In this document: piece after piece, positions 8,980 to 17,600 of the stretch
How the letters are laid out: each line of letters starts with the position of its first letter
How positions within the stretch are numbered: position 1 is the first letter of the stretch
Source: Ruminococcus flavefaciens FD-1
GTDB taxonomy: Bacteria > Bacillota > Clostridia > Oscillospirales > Ruminococcaceae
Reading direction: 5' to 3'
NCBI GenBank assembly: GCA_000174895.1
Contig: ACOK01000118.1
Location: forward strand, 1-64,000
DNA length: 64,000 nucleotides
Translations under genes and position numbers: made by a program
The notes under the pieces: generated by a model
Database searches by the model: none
The model's input: only the letters and a program-made list of their open reading frames with translations
Told to the model about the DNA's origin: nothing

Positions 8980-9190
8980 AGCACATACGCAGATATAACG
9001 AAAGTGTTGCAATATCCTTTTCTAAAAATATAATAACTGTTATTGTATACAAACTGGGTACCTTTATTAATATCATTATGATTATAGTAATACCACGCAT
9101 TATATGTATTTGTTGTTTTGAATATATCATAATATGTTGAATAACAATTATTATATCCAAATGTTCCATTGCATATTTCAATGCGCTTCA
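8980..9190 (-). pseudogene. 3' fragment of the 727-aa secreted-protein gene
   Basis: Encodes [17 protein letters not shown]...[18 protein letters not shown], matching the last ~45 residues of the gene at 51378-53561 plus the sequence after it. The fragment joins abruptly to sequence that in copy 3 lies upstream of the Spo0A-like gene. It is therefore a deletion remnant. A similar fragment lies at 31933-32170. Confidence 0.75.
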
Positions 9191-9271
9191 TTATTCATCA
9201 TAATGTTCTCATCCGTAAACATATCATATTCAAGATAATCCTTATTCTATAGAATAATAGTGATTTAGCAG

Positions 9272-11020
9272 TTATTGTACCGAATTTTTAGCATAATATG
9301 TCAGCACAGCCGTAGCATCTCTTGCATCTATGATACCGTTTTCGTCCAAATCACAGTAATACTCATTTACCTCACTATATGGCCGTTCATTTACAGATTG
9401 TCTGGCATAGGCACTTAATATGAGTGAGGCATCCCTGGCATCTATAATACCGTCACAGTTAGCATCACCTTTCTCCAGTTCTTTATCATAAACATCATCG
9501 TTATTATTGTCTATGAATATTGCAATTCTATCATCGGTTTCGTTATATCTTAACATAATGTTGTTTACTGATGAAAGTGTGCAATAAATGATATGCTGAT
9601 CGGCAGATTTTTTGAAAGCCTCAATTGAACCGTCATCATTTTTTATTAATCCTTCAAAAGAGACAAAGGCATCAAACTTTTGATCTGTAGTTAGCAGTAT
9701 ACCGTCATTGCGATCATGCATAGCGATAGTCCCGATATTATTTCCTAAGACCATGTACATATTGAATTCGTCATTTTTATAAGGAGTATCTTCAGAGAGC
9801 AGATGGAAACTAAAACCGCTGTAATTTGGAACATATCGTGACATATAGTGTTCTCCGAATTCGATCTCTGTATTTTTGTCAAATCCTATTGAATAACAGT
9901 ATCGGAAACAGTTTTCCGTTATCTGGAATAGATCTGCCTCAACAGAATCCACTTCAGGATCATCAGATGTTTCATTGATTTTAAGTTTGTATTTAGTGTT
10001 CTTTGCTGCTGGAAAAGTATATTGTTTATTGGTTTCAATCATATTGATAAAGTAATTTTTTGTTATATCCAACGGCTCAAAGCCCTTACTTGTATAGGTC
10101 CTTGTTCCATTATCATCTGTGATATAAAATTCTATATCAGAACCGACCGACTTACCATTTACGAATTTGTAGTTTCCTATTTCTATTTCAGTAAGATCAT
10201 CGGTATTGGTATCAGATGAATATGACGGAGATAATAAGCCTTTGTAATTCAGCAAAGTTTCATCGCCGGTTATCATAGTTATCTGAGCATCATTTTCAGT
10301 ATAATCATATGCAGGGAAATAGAATGTGTTCTCTTCGGTATTTACATAGATACAAGCTTTTTCTGTAAAGGAATCAAAGGAACTGTCAAGAGTAAGTATG
10401 CACTTATTGTATTTTCTCCCGTTAAATTCCCATGAGCCGTCTGTTTCACCAATTCCGACAACAGCATGTGCTCCCTTATCCCAGCTAAAGGAAATATAAA
10501 AATATTTTCCTTCTTCTACTGCTCGGTTACCGTATTTTACGAGATCACTAATAGCGTCACTCACATCATGATTGCACCAATAATTCCTTATAGCAAGATA
10601 TTGCTTCTGGAATACCTGAGTCATCTGATAGTATGTAAGAATATCGTTTATTTTGTCATCGAAGGTTATATCGCAAAGAAAGTCAGCGCCTTCCTGTATA
10701 TCAGAAGCTGATATTATACCGTTATGTACCAGTATTTCAAGAATCGCCATTGCATTGCATTCTCCGCCTTTGCTTGACACGACCGCATTTTCTGGTCGGT
10801 TGAGCATTGCTTCAGTAGGCGTGATCTTCTGTTTGAAAGCAGAAAGCATCTCATCGCTTATTGAAGCGCCACGATAATTCTTGAAGCTGAAATGATCGGT
10901 ATCTGCTCCCAATGACGAGGCAAGAGCCTGTAAATCAGGGTTACCCTCGGCATAAACGTTACTTAATGGAAAAGATGTTAATATTAATAAAGAACATAGA
11001 GTTGATATAAGTTTTTTCAT
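9272..11020 (-). CDS. Secreted papain-like (putative) protein with C-terminal dockerin, sigma unit A partner
   Basis: 582 residues: signal peptide, then a region (about 75-235) with a Cys in SSKGGECNAMAILEILVHNG and a His in KGAHAVVGIGETDGSW followed by an Asp-containing strand. This Cys-His-Asp order resembles papain-like peptidases. A beta-rich middle and a two-loop dockerin (GDANCDGIIDARDASLILS ... DLDENGIIDARDATAVLTYY) follow. It starts one base after the anti-sigma stop codon, so sigma, anti-sigma and this gene form one operon. Peptidase activity is inferred from residue order only. Confidence 0.7.
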   Translation of the reverse strand: MKKLISTLCSLLILTSFPLSNVYAEGNPDLQALASSLGADTDHFSFKNYRGASISDEMLSAFKQKITPTEAMLNRPENAVVSSKGGECNAMAILEILVHNGIISASDIQEGADFLCDITFDDKINDILTYYQMTQVFQKQYLAIRNYWCNHDVSDAISDLVKYGNRAVEEGKYFYISFSWDKGAHAVVGIGETDGSWEFNGRKYNKCILTLDSSFDSFTEKACIYVNTEENTFYFPAYDYTENDAQITMITGDETLLNYKGLLSPSYSSDTNTDDLTEIEIGNYKFVNGKSVGSDIEFYITDDNGTRTYTSKGFEPLDITKNYFINMIETNKQYTFPAAKNTKYKLKINETSDDPEVDSVEADLFQITENCFRYCYSIGFDKNTEIEFGEHYMSRYVPNYSGFSFHLLSEDTPYKNDEFNMYMVLGNNIGTIAMHDRNDGILLTTDQKFDAFVSFEGLIKNDDGSIEAFKKSADQHIIYCTLSSVNNIMLRYNETDDRIAIFIDNNNDDVYDKELEKGDANCDGIIDARDASLILSAYARQSVNERPYSEVNEYYCDLDENGIIDARDATAVLTYYAKNSVQ

Positions 11021-11021
11021 A

Positions 11022-11795
11022 TTATTGCACCTCCTGAATGCTTTCCTGCTCTGATGGAGCTTGAACTTCTTTTCCTATGTATTTCCGGCGATAATACTCC
11101 TTATCTTCATCTGATATACTCAGCGGCGGCATTAATGTTCCATCGACCTCAATGTATGCATGGTTATCCTTAGTAAAGGTTATTTTAACATCGCCGCCAT
11201 ATCCTGAAATGTAGCGATTGCCGTCTGAAAATGGCTGATTATTGAAACCGTTGCTGATAACCACATAGAAGTCGATATCCTCTTCATTAAAGGGGGCAGT
11301 TGCAGTTTCAGTAACAGCGGTGTCTGCCGTGACTTCAGCCTCAGTCACGGCTTCAGTGGCAGTCTGTGCCGGTTTATCCTGTTCCTGTGCAGATATCCAC
11401 TGTTCCTTTTCAGGTTCTTCTGTAGGTATCTCCGACTGTACGGAAGTTTCGCTTTCCGCAGAAGAGACAACTTCCGGATCTGCGGCAGTCAGGGCGTCAG
11501 AAGCTGTCGTGGTGCGCTGAGAAGGAGCAGAAGCAGAGGAAGCCGCTGTGCTGTTTGTATGTTGAGTGACAGTAGAGGCAGACTGAACTGCCGTAACCGT
11601 GACATCCTCTGCTATATCAATATCTGACATGGCTATGTCTTTATGTGGCTTACTGTTTATGTTTATCAGTATCACCACAGCCACCGGAACAAGAGCAGAA
11701 AACCTGACCGCAAGATTTCTCCGCCGCTTTTTCTTCGTGTAATACTCATCCCGCATTTTAAGCACAGTATCAAGTATTTCTTTAGAATTCTTCAT
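11022..11795 (-). CDS. Membrane anti-sigma factor, unit A
   Basis: 257 residues: a short cytoplasmic helical segment (MKNSKEILDTVLKMRDEYYTKKKRRRN), one transmembrane helix (about 30-50), a Ser/Thr/Ala/Glu-rich stalk (to about 170) and a small C-terminal outer domain. This layout, directly after an ECF sigma gene, fits a transmembrane anti-sigma factor, although the short cytoplasmic part matches no zinc anti-sigma domain I recognise. ATG 11795 follows CGGAGGG and overlaps the sigma gene by 14 nt, as in the other three units. Confidence 0.7.
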   Translation of the reverse strand: MKNSKEILDTVLKMRDEYYTKKKRRRNLAVRFSALVPVAVVILININSKPHKDIAMSDIDIAEDVTVTAVQSASTVTQHTNSTAASSASAPSQRTTTASDALTAADPEVVSSAESETSVQSEIPTEEPEKEQWISAQEQDKPAQTATEAVTEAEVTADTAVTETATAPFNEEDIDFYVVISNGFNNQPFSDGNRYISGYGGDVKITFTKDNHAYIEVDGTLMPPLSISDEDKEYYRRKYIGKEVQAPSEQESIQEVQ

Positions 11796-12336
11796 ACTCA
11801 AATCCCTCCGTTTCCAGTTCTTTTTTAAGAGCTTTTTTTGCTCTGAACACAAGATTGCCTATTTGCTTCTTGTTTTTTGACATTATATTTGCGATCTCCT
11901 GTGTTGAAAAGTCCTCAAAATACATGAGATATAAAACCTGCGCATATTCTGTTTTCAGCTTTTTGATCGCAGAATTTACTTCTATACGCTGTTCTTCTTT
12001 AAGATACTGCAGTTCTATATCCGTTTCATCAGACATACAGAACGCTTCATCATAGGGTATATCCGATATCCTGGAATTCCTTCTGAGATGATCCAGAGCA
12101 TTATTTCTCGCTATTGTGAAAAGCCATGTCTTAAAGGAGTATTTAGCGGTATACCGTGGTTTTTTTATGGCTATCCTGTAAAAAGTGATCTGCATTATTT
12201 CTTCTGCTATACATATATTGTGGACGATATTGTTTATATATAAAGAGATGCCGTCATGATACATCTCGATTATTTCACCAAGTGCATTATCATCACCATC
12301 AAGGTAACGGCGGTAGCTACTTGCACCGTTATCCAT
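11782..12336 (-). CDS. ECF RNA polymerase sigma factor, unit A
   Basis: 184 residues with sigma region 2 (AEEIMQITFYRIAIKKPRY..YSFKTWLFTIARNNALDHLRRN) and region 4 (LYLMYFEDFSTQEIANIMSKNKKQIGNLVFRAKKAL). It opens with a DNGASSYRRYLDGD motif shared by the units at 17.6 and 26.2 kb. It should direct RNA polymerase to the motif seen upstream (12367-12397) when its anti-sigma partner releases it. First gene of the sigma/anti-sigma/dockerin operon. Start by GGAGGTATC spacing. Confidence 0.9.
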   Translation of the reverse strand: MDNGASSYRRYLDGDDNALGEIIEMYHDGISLYINNIVHNICIAEEIMQITFYRIAIKKPRYTAKYSFKTWLFTIARNNALDHLRRNSRISDIPYDEAFCMSDETDIELQYLKEEQRIEVNSAIKKLKTEYAQVLYLMYFEDFSTQEIANIMSKNKKQIGNLVFRAKKALKKELETEGFEYEEF

Positions 12337-12366
12337 ATGATACCTCCTTTTTTCTCTTTCTATAAT

Positions 12367-12397
12367 ATTAAACGCATGAACAATGAGTTTTTCTCAC
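12367..12397 (-). promoter_or_regulatory. Probable ECF promoter of unit A
   Basis: Minus strand: GTGAGAAA, 15 bases, CGTTTAAT, about 30 bp upstream of the sigma start codon. The two boxes and their spacing match those in front of units B, C and D, suggesting autoregulation. Confidence 0.55.
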
Positions 12398-12628
12398 ATA
12401 GAAACGAAATAAATCATATTTTTTTGCACTCTATGTTTGCCATTTGCAGCGTTGTTTGGGATAATCACTATATTTTTCACTTTTTTAAAACAAAGCGACT
12501 TCATGGTTACATCGTATATGATAGCATAGATGAGCTTCATTTTGCAACAAGGCTATTGCGTGAAATTACAAGCTGACTACTCTGAAATTGAACGTAAGCG
12601 CAGACCATTCCATGCTTCATAATAAATT

Positions 12629-12660
12629 AACAGCCAATTCATGAATGAATTGGCTGTTTT
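12629..12660. terminator. Hairpin after the broken dockerin gene
   Basis: AACAGCCAATTCAT / ATGAATTGGCTGTT followed by TT on the plus strand. It lies between the convergent ends around 12.6 kb and is probably a terminator. Confidence 0.6.
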
Positions 12661-12706
12661 CACTATCGATATCCTAAATTAGCTGCCGGTTACGAAGTAA
12701 ATGTCA

Positions 12707-13746
12707 TTAATCAAGCTTCAGCAGCTTCTTCTGAATAGCCAGAGCGTCGGAATTGGTGATACCGTCGCCGTCAGTGTCGGCATTGAAATTGCCCTGTGCT
12801 GTAATGCTGTATTTACTCGGATTGGCCAGAGACTGCATGATAAGTACAGCATCCGACATATTCATATCCTCATCGCAGTTAGCATCGCCGTCAACTGCAT
12901 TGAAAAGGTCAACACCGACTGAGCATTCCTGGGGTGTAAGATCATAGCCGCAGTACATAACTAAGCCGCAGTTTTCATAGATTTCTTTGAGAAGTGCAAG
13001 GTGTTCTTCTAAGGATAACGGTTTGTTCGGAGTAAGAAAAATACCGCTTCTTTTTTCAAGTGTTACGTCATAATCCTTGTCAGAAAAGGTAATTTTGCAG
13101 TAATTTCGCACCAAAATTCTTCCGGTTCACGATCATCTTTATCAAGTTTTTTTCCCGTCAGCTCTTTGGTGTATAATGCAGGTGAGACCGCCTAATGAGT
13201 AAGAGAGTACCCACCAAACATAGGATTGAAAACGTTGTTGGCAAATATCATATTATCTGCGATATTATTCTTATTCAGCACTTCTTTTATCTTACGTGCA
13301 TCATTTGAAGTAAACTTCAGTACAGAATCAGGCTTTTCATCATTGTACGGCGTTACGTAACATTCATATTTCTCTCTGAAATCATTATCATATATCTCGC
13401 TGCTGACTTTGATATTATCTCCGTTTTCAGTTGTAAAACCGCTAAAAAGAGCTTTTATCGTATCAATTGATATTTTTTCATCGCCAGGTGTACTGACGTA
13501 TATTCTGTCATTCAGCTTATTTTCCAGAATTACAAGGGGGGGATCATTGAGGTATGGATAATCATATTGAGCGTTTTGTTTGTGGATGTAGAAATCGGAT
13601 GTTTCGTCAGACATGAAGTCAACTCTGATATAGCCGCTGTGGTCGATGGGATTTGTTGTTATAATGTAATCAGCACTTGCACATAACGGCATTGCTGTTA
13701 ATGTCATGACCATAGCTGTCAGTGCGGATAATAATCTTTTTTTCAT
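12707..13746 (-). pseudogene. Broken secreted dockerin protein, partner of sigma unit B
   Basis: The 5' part (13746-13192) encodes a signal peptide (MKKRLLSALTAMVMTLTAMPLCASA) and about 160 residues of beta-rich protein, ending at TAG. Past the stop the same frame reads on as AVSPALYTKELTGKKLDKDD. A frameshift near 13110 then leads to a frame encoding NYCKITFSDKDYDVTLEK and a full dockerin (GDANCDEDMNMSDAVLIMQ ... DALAIQKKLLKLD). One nonsense and one frameshift mutation in a former ~345-residue gene explain this best. It is transcribed divergently from sigma B and shares its promoter motif. Confidence 0.7.
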
Positions 13747-13811
13747 AGTAATACCTCCTTTTAGTTGCTTCATCAATAATATGGTGAAGCGTTATTTTTA
13801 TCCTTCTACTT

Positions 13812-13843
13812 ATTAGTCGCAGAAAAAATAGATTTCTCTAAGT
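13812..13843 (-). promoter_or_regulatory. Left ECF promoter of unit B (dockerin gene side)
   Basis: On the minus strand reads ACTTAGAGAAAT, about 11 bases, then CTGCGACTAAT. It is nearly identical over 30 bases to the inverted copy at 13964-13994 that serves the sigma gene. Such mirrored identity within about 150 bp argues for one sigma factor recognising both. Confidence 0.7.
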
Positions 13844-13963
13844 AAAACTTGAAAAATTTCTCAGATATGATATAATTATTTCAACACTTCAGGCGTATAG
13901 GGCAAAACAAAGTGCAGGAAAAATTATCAATTTTCTTGTTGACCAGACATTAATTCAGAAATG

Positions 13964-13994
13964 ACTTAGAGAAATTACATTTTTCTGCGACTAA
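13964..13994 (+). promoter_or_regulatory. Right ECF promoter of unit B (sigma gene side)
   Basis: ACTTAGAGAAAT ... CTGCGACTAAT, ending about 20 bp before the sigma B start and followed by GAAGGAGG. It is an inverted copy of 13812-13843. The boxes CTTAGAGA and CGACTAAT are 15 bases apart, as in units A and D. Confidence 0.7.
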
Positions 13995-14013
13995 TATACA
14001 GAAGGAGGTCAAT

Positions 14014-14568
14014 ATGAACAGCGGTGCGGATTACTACCGCCGTTTCCTTTCGGGTGATAAAGAAGGTCTTGCTGATTTAGTACGATTGTACAGAGACGGT
14101 CTGACATTGTATATTTACAGCATCGTAGGCGATATCGGCATTGCTGAGGAACTTATGGAAGATACTTTTGTAAAGCTGTATGTCCGGAAGCCGGATTATT
14201 CGGGGAAAAGTTCATTCAAAACATGGCTTTACTCCATCGGTAAGCATACAGCAGCTGACTACATAAGGCGCAATTCACATATTCAGCAGGTCTCATCCGA
14301 TACAATATTAAATGTGGCGGATGAAGCTAATCTTGAAGCCGAAGCAGTCAGGACGGAAGAAAAACGAATGCTCCATAAGGCGATACAAAGGCTGAAACCC
14401 GAATATGAACAAGTGATATATCTGTCTTATTTTGAGAATTTTTCTAATGCGGAAACGGCAAGGATAATGAAAAAAACCAACCGACAGGTTGAAAATCTTC
14501 TTTATAATGCAAAAAAAGCTCTGAAAGCAGAGCTGGAAAAGGAGGGCTTTGAATATGAAAACCTATGA
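14014..14568 (+). CDS. ECF RNA polymerase sigma factor, unit B
   Basis: 184 residues, same length as units A, C and D. Region 2: AEELMEDTFVKLYVRKPDY..SSFKTWLYSIGKHTAADYIRRN. Region 4: IYLSYFENFSNAETARIMKKTNRQVENLLYNAKKAL. It starts MNSGADYYRRFLSGD with AGAAGGAGG upstream. It overlaps the anti-sigma gene by 14 nt. The divergent target gene is broken, so this sigma factor may now control only itself locally. Confidence 0.9.
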   Translation: MNSGADYYRRFLSGDKEGLADLVRLYRDGLTLYIYSIVGDIGIAEELMEDTFVKLYVRKPDYSGKSSFKTWLYSIGKHTAADYIRRNSHIQQVSSDTILNVADEANLEAEAVRTEEKRMLHKAIQRLKPEYEQVIYLSYFENFSNAETARIMKKTNRQVENLLYNAKKALKAELEKEGFEYENL

Positions 14569-15697
14569 CGAAACAATAGACGCTATCTTCGCTAAAGGTG
14601 ATGCTATTCTTGAGCAGAAGAAAAAGCGTTCAGCAGTGATAAAACAGACTTCCTATGCAGTTTCGGGTGTATGTGCTGCTGCTATCGTAGGTGTTGGAAT
14701 ATGGCGGATAACAGATCACGGAAAAATGCCCGAAAGCGGTATTTCCAATATAGAAACAGCGGAAGAAGCTACAACAGGTGTTACAGTATCTTCATCAGCT
14801 ACAGTTACGGTATCATATACTCAGACTACAAATAAAACTTCAACTGTGAAAACTACTCAGACATCATCAACAAAAACATCAGGCGAAAACAAAGTGACCA
14901 CTAATACCGAAAAAACAGTGACGGCTGACAAAACACAGACAAGCACTCAGACTTCAAGGCAGACTACCGAGGTTGAGACAGAAAAAACATCTTCGGGACC
15001 TAACACTACTGTAACAACTTCAATACCCGTTACGGATACAACACAAACAGCAACAACAGAAATATGCGATATTTTCAGCAGTTTTGTTCCGACGGGACCT
15101 ACCGATCTTTCTGATTCCGGTGAAAGAGAGTTTTGTTATATGAACGACACTGTTGATGAAACCGCATCAGAACTGTATTTTGTCGGAAAAGAGCATCTGA
15201 GCGGCCAATATGAAAATAACGGTGAGATCACGGAAATTGAAACTGATGCGGTGCTGTATATTATAGATGATTTTGATCCTTCGGGAATAGTTGCTGTTAA
15301 ATTTGAGGGAAGCGACAAATATTACCGATATATCAATAAAGGAGCAGATTCTTCGTACCTCAATACATTCATATATACATTCCGTCTTACAGCTGATGAT
15401 CTGAGTGATGATTATTATCTGAATGATGAACCGATGACGGGATTCGATAAAACCAAAGTATGGGCAGTACTGACTTCGGATGCCTTTATTAAAAATACTA
15501 CCGACTATTGCAGGGAGAATGGCATTTCAGCGGATAACAAGCTGTTGTTCAGCTTCGATTCTTCATCGAAGCCGTGGCTGACAGGTACAATTGGCATTGA
15601 TCCCCGGGGATATGTATGGATCACAGTGAATTGCATCCCGTGTAAAAGCTACTTTATCGGAGAGGAAAAGGCAGCCGAAATAATCGGTTATTGTTAG
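14555..15697 (+). CDS. Membrane anti-sigma factor, unit B
   Basis: 380 residues: cytoplasmic helix (MKTYDETIDAIFAKGDAILEQKKK), one transmembrane helix (about 32-50), a long Thr/Ser-rich stalk (about 60-170, many TT, TS and TQT) and a folded outer domain of about 190 residues with YLNDEPMTGFDKTKVWAVL. Start at ATG 14555, after AAGGAGG, rather than the upstream TTG. No domain in the outer part was recognised. It probably holds sigma B until an outside signal acts. Confidence 0.75.
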   Translation: MKTYDETIDAIFAKGDAILEQKKKRSAVIKQTSYAVSGVCAAAIVGVGIWRITDHGKMPESGISNIETAEEATTGVTVSSSATVTVSYTQTTNKTSTVKTTQTSSTKTSGENKVTTNTEKTVTADKTQTSTQTSRQTTEVETEKTSSGPNTTVTTSIPVTDTTQTATTEICDIFSSFVPTGPTDLSDSGEREFCYMNDTVDETASELYFVGKEHLSGQYENNGEITEIETDAVLYIIDDFDPSGIVAVKFEGSDKYYRYINKGADSSYLNTFIYTFRLTADDLSDDYYLNDEPMTGFDKTKVWAVLTSDAFIKNTTDYCRENGISADNKLLFSFDSSSKPWLTGTIGIDPRGYVWITVNCIPCKSYFIGEEKAAEIIGYC

Positions 15698-15725
15698 TTG
15701 TAAGTTATTAGTATAAGAACAGCAA

Positions 15726-15751
15726 AAGCCCCCGAAACTGATCGGGGGCTT
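15726..15751. terminator. Bidirectional terminator between convergent genes
   Basis: AAGCCCCC GAAACTGAT CGGGGGCTT hairpin between the ends of anti-sigma B (plus) and the dockerin gene (minus). Confidence 0.8.
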
Positions 15752-15785
15752 ATGCTATATTTGGAGTATGGAGAAGTAAATGTCA

Positions 15786-17147
15786 TTATTCAAGCTTCAG
15801 CAGCTTCTTCTGTATAGCGAGAGCGTCAGCGTTGGTAACACCGTCGCCATCCATATCAGCATTTTTGCTGCCTTGATCAGTCAGCTTGTACTTTGATGGA
15901 TTTGCGATAGACTGCATTATGAGGACTGCGTCAGACATATCTACTTCAAAGTCACAGTTAGCATCGCCATTTACAGGCTCAGCAGCAGTAGTTGTTGTTA
16001 TTACATCCGAATCGGAAACTGATGAAGTGACAGGATTATGAATAGTACCTTCTTTTTCAATGCGGATCACATATTCATGTTCGTGAGTATCATTTCCGTT
16101 AATTACGTCTGCCCATATAGTCATGGGGCGGTAGTCAACAGGAAAGCATTTTGAGTTCTCACCTGAGAATGTATACATATATCCTTCAGGCATATTTTTG
16201 ATAACTACGCCATAAGCAGAGTAAGAATTTCTGTTTTCAAAGCTATATGGAAGTTCGCAGCTATATGTCTCAGAATCTGTTGTATTCCATTCTGCAAGTT
16301 TCTCAATGAAATTTGCATCTACACTATACTCGTCGAGAGTATACAATTCCATATCCAGACCTTTAACTACTTCCTTGCTTGCCTCATCAACAACCGTGAA
16401 TTTCATAGGGAACTTTCCTTCGGTCGGAAATTCAATAATTTCTTCAAGTGTCTGATGGATAGCAGAAGTTTCGGTTGTAACATTTGTTTGGGTGTTTGTT
16501 TTTGTAGATGTTACGTAATTATGCTCAGTGCCTTCTTTTTCAATACGGATCACATATTCATGTTCGTGAGTATCATTTCCGTTAATTACGTCTGCCCATA
16601 TAGTCATGGGGCGGTAGTCAACAGGAAAGCATTTTGAGTTCTCACCTGAGAATGTATACACATATCCTTCAGGCATATTTTTGATAACTACGCCATAAGC
16701 AGAGTAAGAATTTCTATCTTCAAAGCTATATGGAAGTTCGCAGCTATATGTCTCAGAATCTGTTGTATTCCATTCTGCAAGTTTATCAATGAAATTTGCA
16801 TCTACACTATACTCATCGAGAGTATACAATTCCATATCCAGACCTTTAACTACTTCCTTGCTTGCCTCATCAACAACCTTGAATTTCATAGGGAACTTTC
16901 CTTCGGTCGGAAATTCAACAACTTCTTCCAGTGTTGGACGCTTAATTGCTGGTGTGGTTGTTATTGTTTGCGGTGACTCTGGCTTAGTTGTAGTTATCTG
17001 ATTATTTGATGGAATAGTTGTTGTCTGAATGACTGTCGGAGCTGCTGTTGATGTTTCAGCAGCTGAAACTGTTACAGGAACAGCCGCAAAAGAAGACATA
17101 ACTAATGTCATTGAGAGAAATGCCGATAAAATTTTAGTTTTTTTCAT
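15786..17147 (-). CDS. Secreted dockerin protein with two copies of the unit C sensor domain
   Basis: 453 residues: signal peptide (MKKTKILSAFLSMTLVMSSFAAVPVTVSA), Thr-rich linker, a ~130-residue beta domain (TLEEVVEFPTEGKFPMKFKVVDEASK ... DTHEHEYVIRIEKEGT), a second almost identical copy 161 codons later, a linker, and a dockerin (GDANCDFEVDMSDAVLIMQ). The domain looks like a SpaA/Cna-B type fold (my inference). The same domain forms the outer end of anti-sigma C on the other strand. It is transcribed divergently from sigma C, with a matching ECF promoter at 17262-17305. Probably a surface protein under sigma C. Confidence 0.8.
   Translation of the reverse strand: MKKTKILSAFLSMTLVMSSFAAVPVTVSAAETSTAAPTVIQTTTIPSNNQITTTKPESPQTITTTPAIKRPTLEEVVEFPTEGKFPMKFKVVDEASKEVVKGLDMELYTLDEYSVDANFIDKLAEWNTTDSETYSCELPYSFEDRNSYSAYGVVIKNMPEGYVYTFSGENSKCFPVDYRPMTIWADVINGNDTHEHEYVIRIEKEGTEHNYVTSTKTNTQTNVTTETSAIHQTLEEIIEFPTEGKFPMKFTVVDEASKEVVKGLDMELYTLDEYSVDANFIEKLAEWNTTDSETYSCELPYSFENRNSYSAYGVVIKNMPEGYMYTFSGENSKCFPVDYRPMTIWADVINGNDTHEHEYVIRIEKEGTIHNPVTSSVSDSDVITTTTAAEPVNGDANCDFEVDMSDAVLIMQSIANPSKYKLTDQGSKNADMDGDGVTNADALAIQKKLLKLE
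16048..16451. repeat. Internal duplication in the dockerin gene, copy a
   Basis: Nearly identical to 16531-16934 (period 483 bp, 161 codons), and in inverted orientation to about 18783-19185 in anti-sigma C. The near identity of the DNA shows recent duplication or gene conversion. Confidence 0.9.
16531..16934. repeat. Internal duplication in the dockerin gene, copy b
   Basis: Second in-frame copy of the ~404-bp repeat; see 16048-16451. The only differences seen are scattered single bases. Confidence 0.9.
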
Positions 17148-17261
17148 AATAAAACCTCCTCGTTTTAAACTTTAAGCAGCAATTCGTTGTGAAGATATCC
17201 TTTCGGATAACGAAGTGCCTGTTTTTTATTCATCTGATAAAAATTATGTCTCGTTGTTTTT

Positions 17262-17305
17262 GTCTTTCACTTATTAGACGATTTTTTTAGTATATTGTCT
17301 CACCC
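17262..17305 (-). promoter_or_regulatory. Left ECF promoter of unit C (dockerin gene side)
   Basis: Minus strand: GTGAGACA, 15 bases, CGTCTAATAAGTGAAAG. The inverted partner at 17528-17564 carries the same two boxes and also AAGTGAAA after them. Confidence 0.75.
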
Positions 17306-17313
17306 TTTTTTAA

Positions 17314-17486
17314 GGCAACACCGCACAAAGCCCGCCTGACGTCTTTGCACTGAATCTGCGGACATATTTTCCGTCATCTTGCACAGAAATCCCTTGACAT
17401 ATGATAGTATGCCTGCGGAATTTCTATACAATCTGACGAAAAAATCTGTCGGCGCATCTTCAGCACAAGCTTTGTGCGGTGTTGCC
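17314..17486. mobile_element. 173-bp MITE, copy 2
   Basis: Same element as 5850-6022, with terminal inverted repeats GGCAACACCGCACAAAGC / GCTTTGTGCGGTGTTGCC and a TTAA duplication at 17310-17313 and 17487-17490. It sits between the two divergent ECF promoters of unit C and separates them without damaging either. Confidence 0.9.
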
Positions 17487-17527
17487 TTAAGTTATTGACA
17501 ATAATTTTATTATCAAATATAATTTAT

Positions 17528-17564
17528 GTGAGACATTTGTTTGTTTTTTGTCGTCTAATAAGTG
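17528..17564 (+). promoter_or_regulatory. Right ECF promoter of unit C (sigma gene side)
   Basis: GTGAGACA, 16 bases, CGTCTAATAAGTGAAA, followed about 35 bp later by the sigma C start. It mirrors 17262-17305 and is consistent with autoregulation by sigma C. Confidence 0.75.
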
Positions 17565-17600
17565 AAAAGACAGGTGATTTCACTAAGAAAGGAGTTATAT

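Larger units (their letters stand above)
4712..9331. repeat. Large duplicated segment, copy 1
   Basis: Nearly identical in order to about 47571-54186, and its first part (to about 6600) also to 19454-21175. It contains sigma-like, zinc-ribbon and XRE genes, a BspA/dockerin gene, a 3' fragment of the 727-aa secreted protein gene, and the 3' end of a dockerin gene. Copy 1 has lost most of the 727-aa gene and the Spo0A-like gene that are present in copy 3. The stretch 4712-5169 is conserved in all three copies but has no credible gene: the 84-codon minus frame overlaps a plus frame and its differences between copies are not synonymous. Confidence 0.8.

Noticed and set aside
8847..9191. 114-codon frame treated as a separate gene
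   Set aside because: It is the deleted 3' end of the 727-aa protein gene running on into non-coding sequence.
14800..15070. Thr/Ser-rich repetitive stretch considered as a CRISPR or tandem DNA repeat
   Set aside because: It is low-complexity coding sequence for the anti-sigma stalk, without regular spacing or conserved repeat units.
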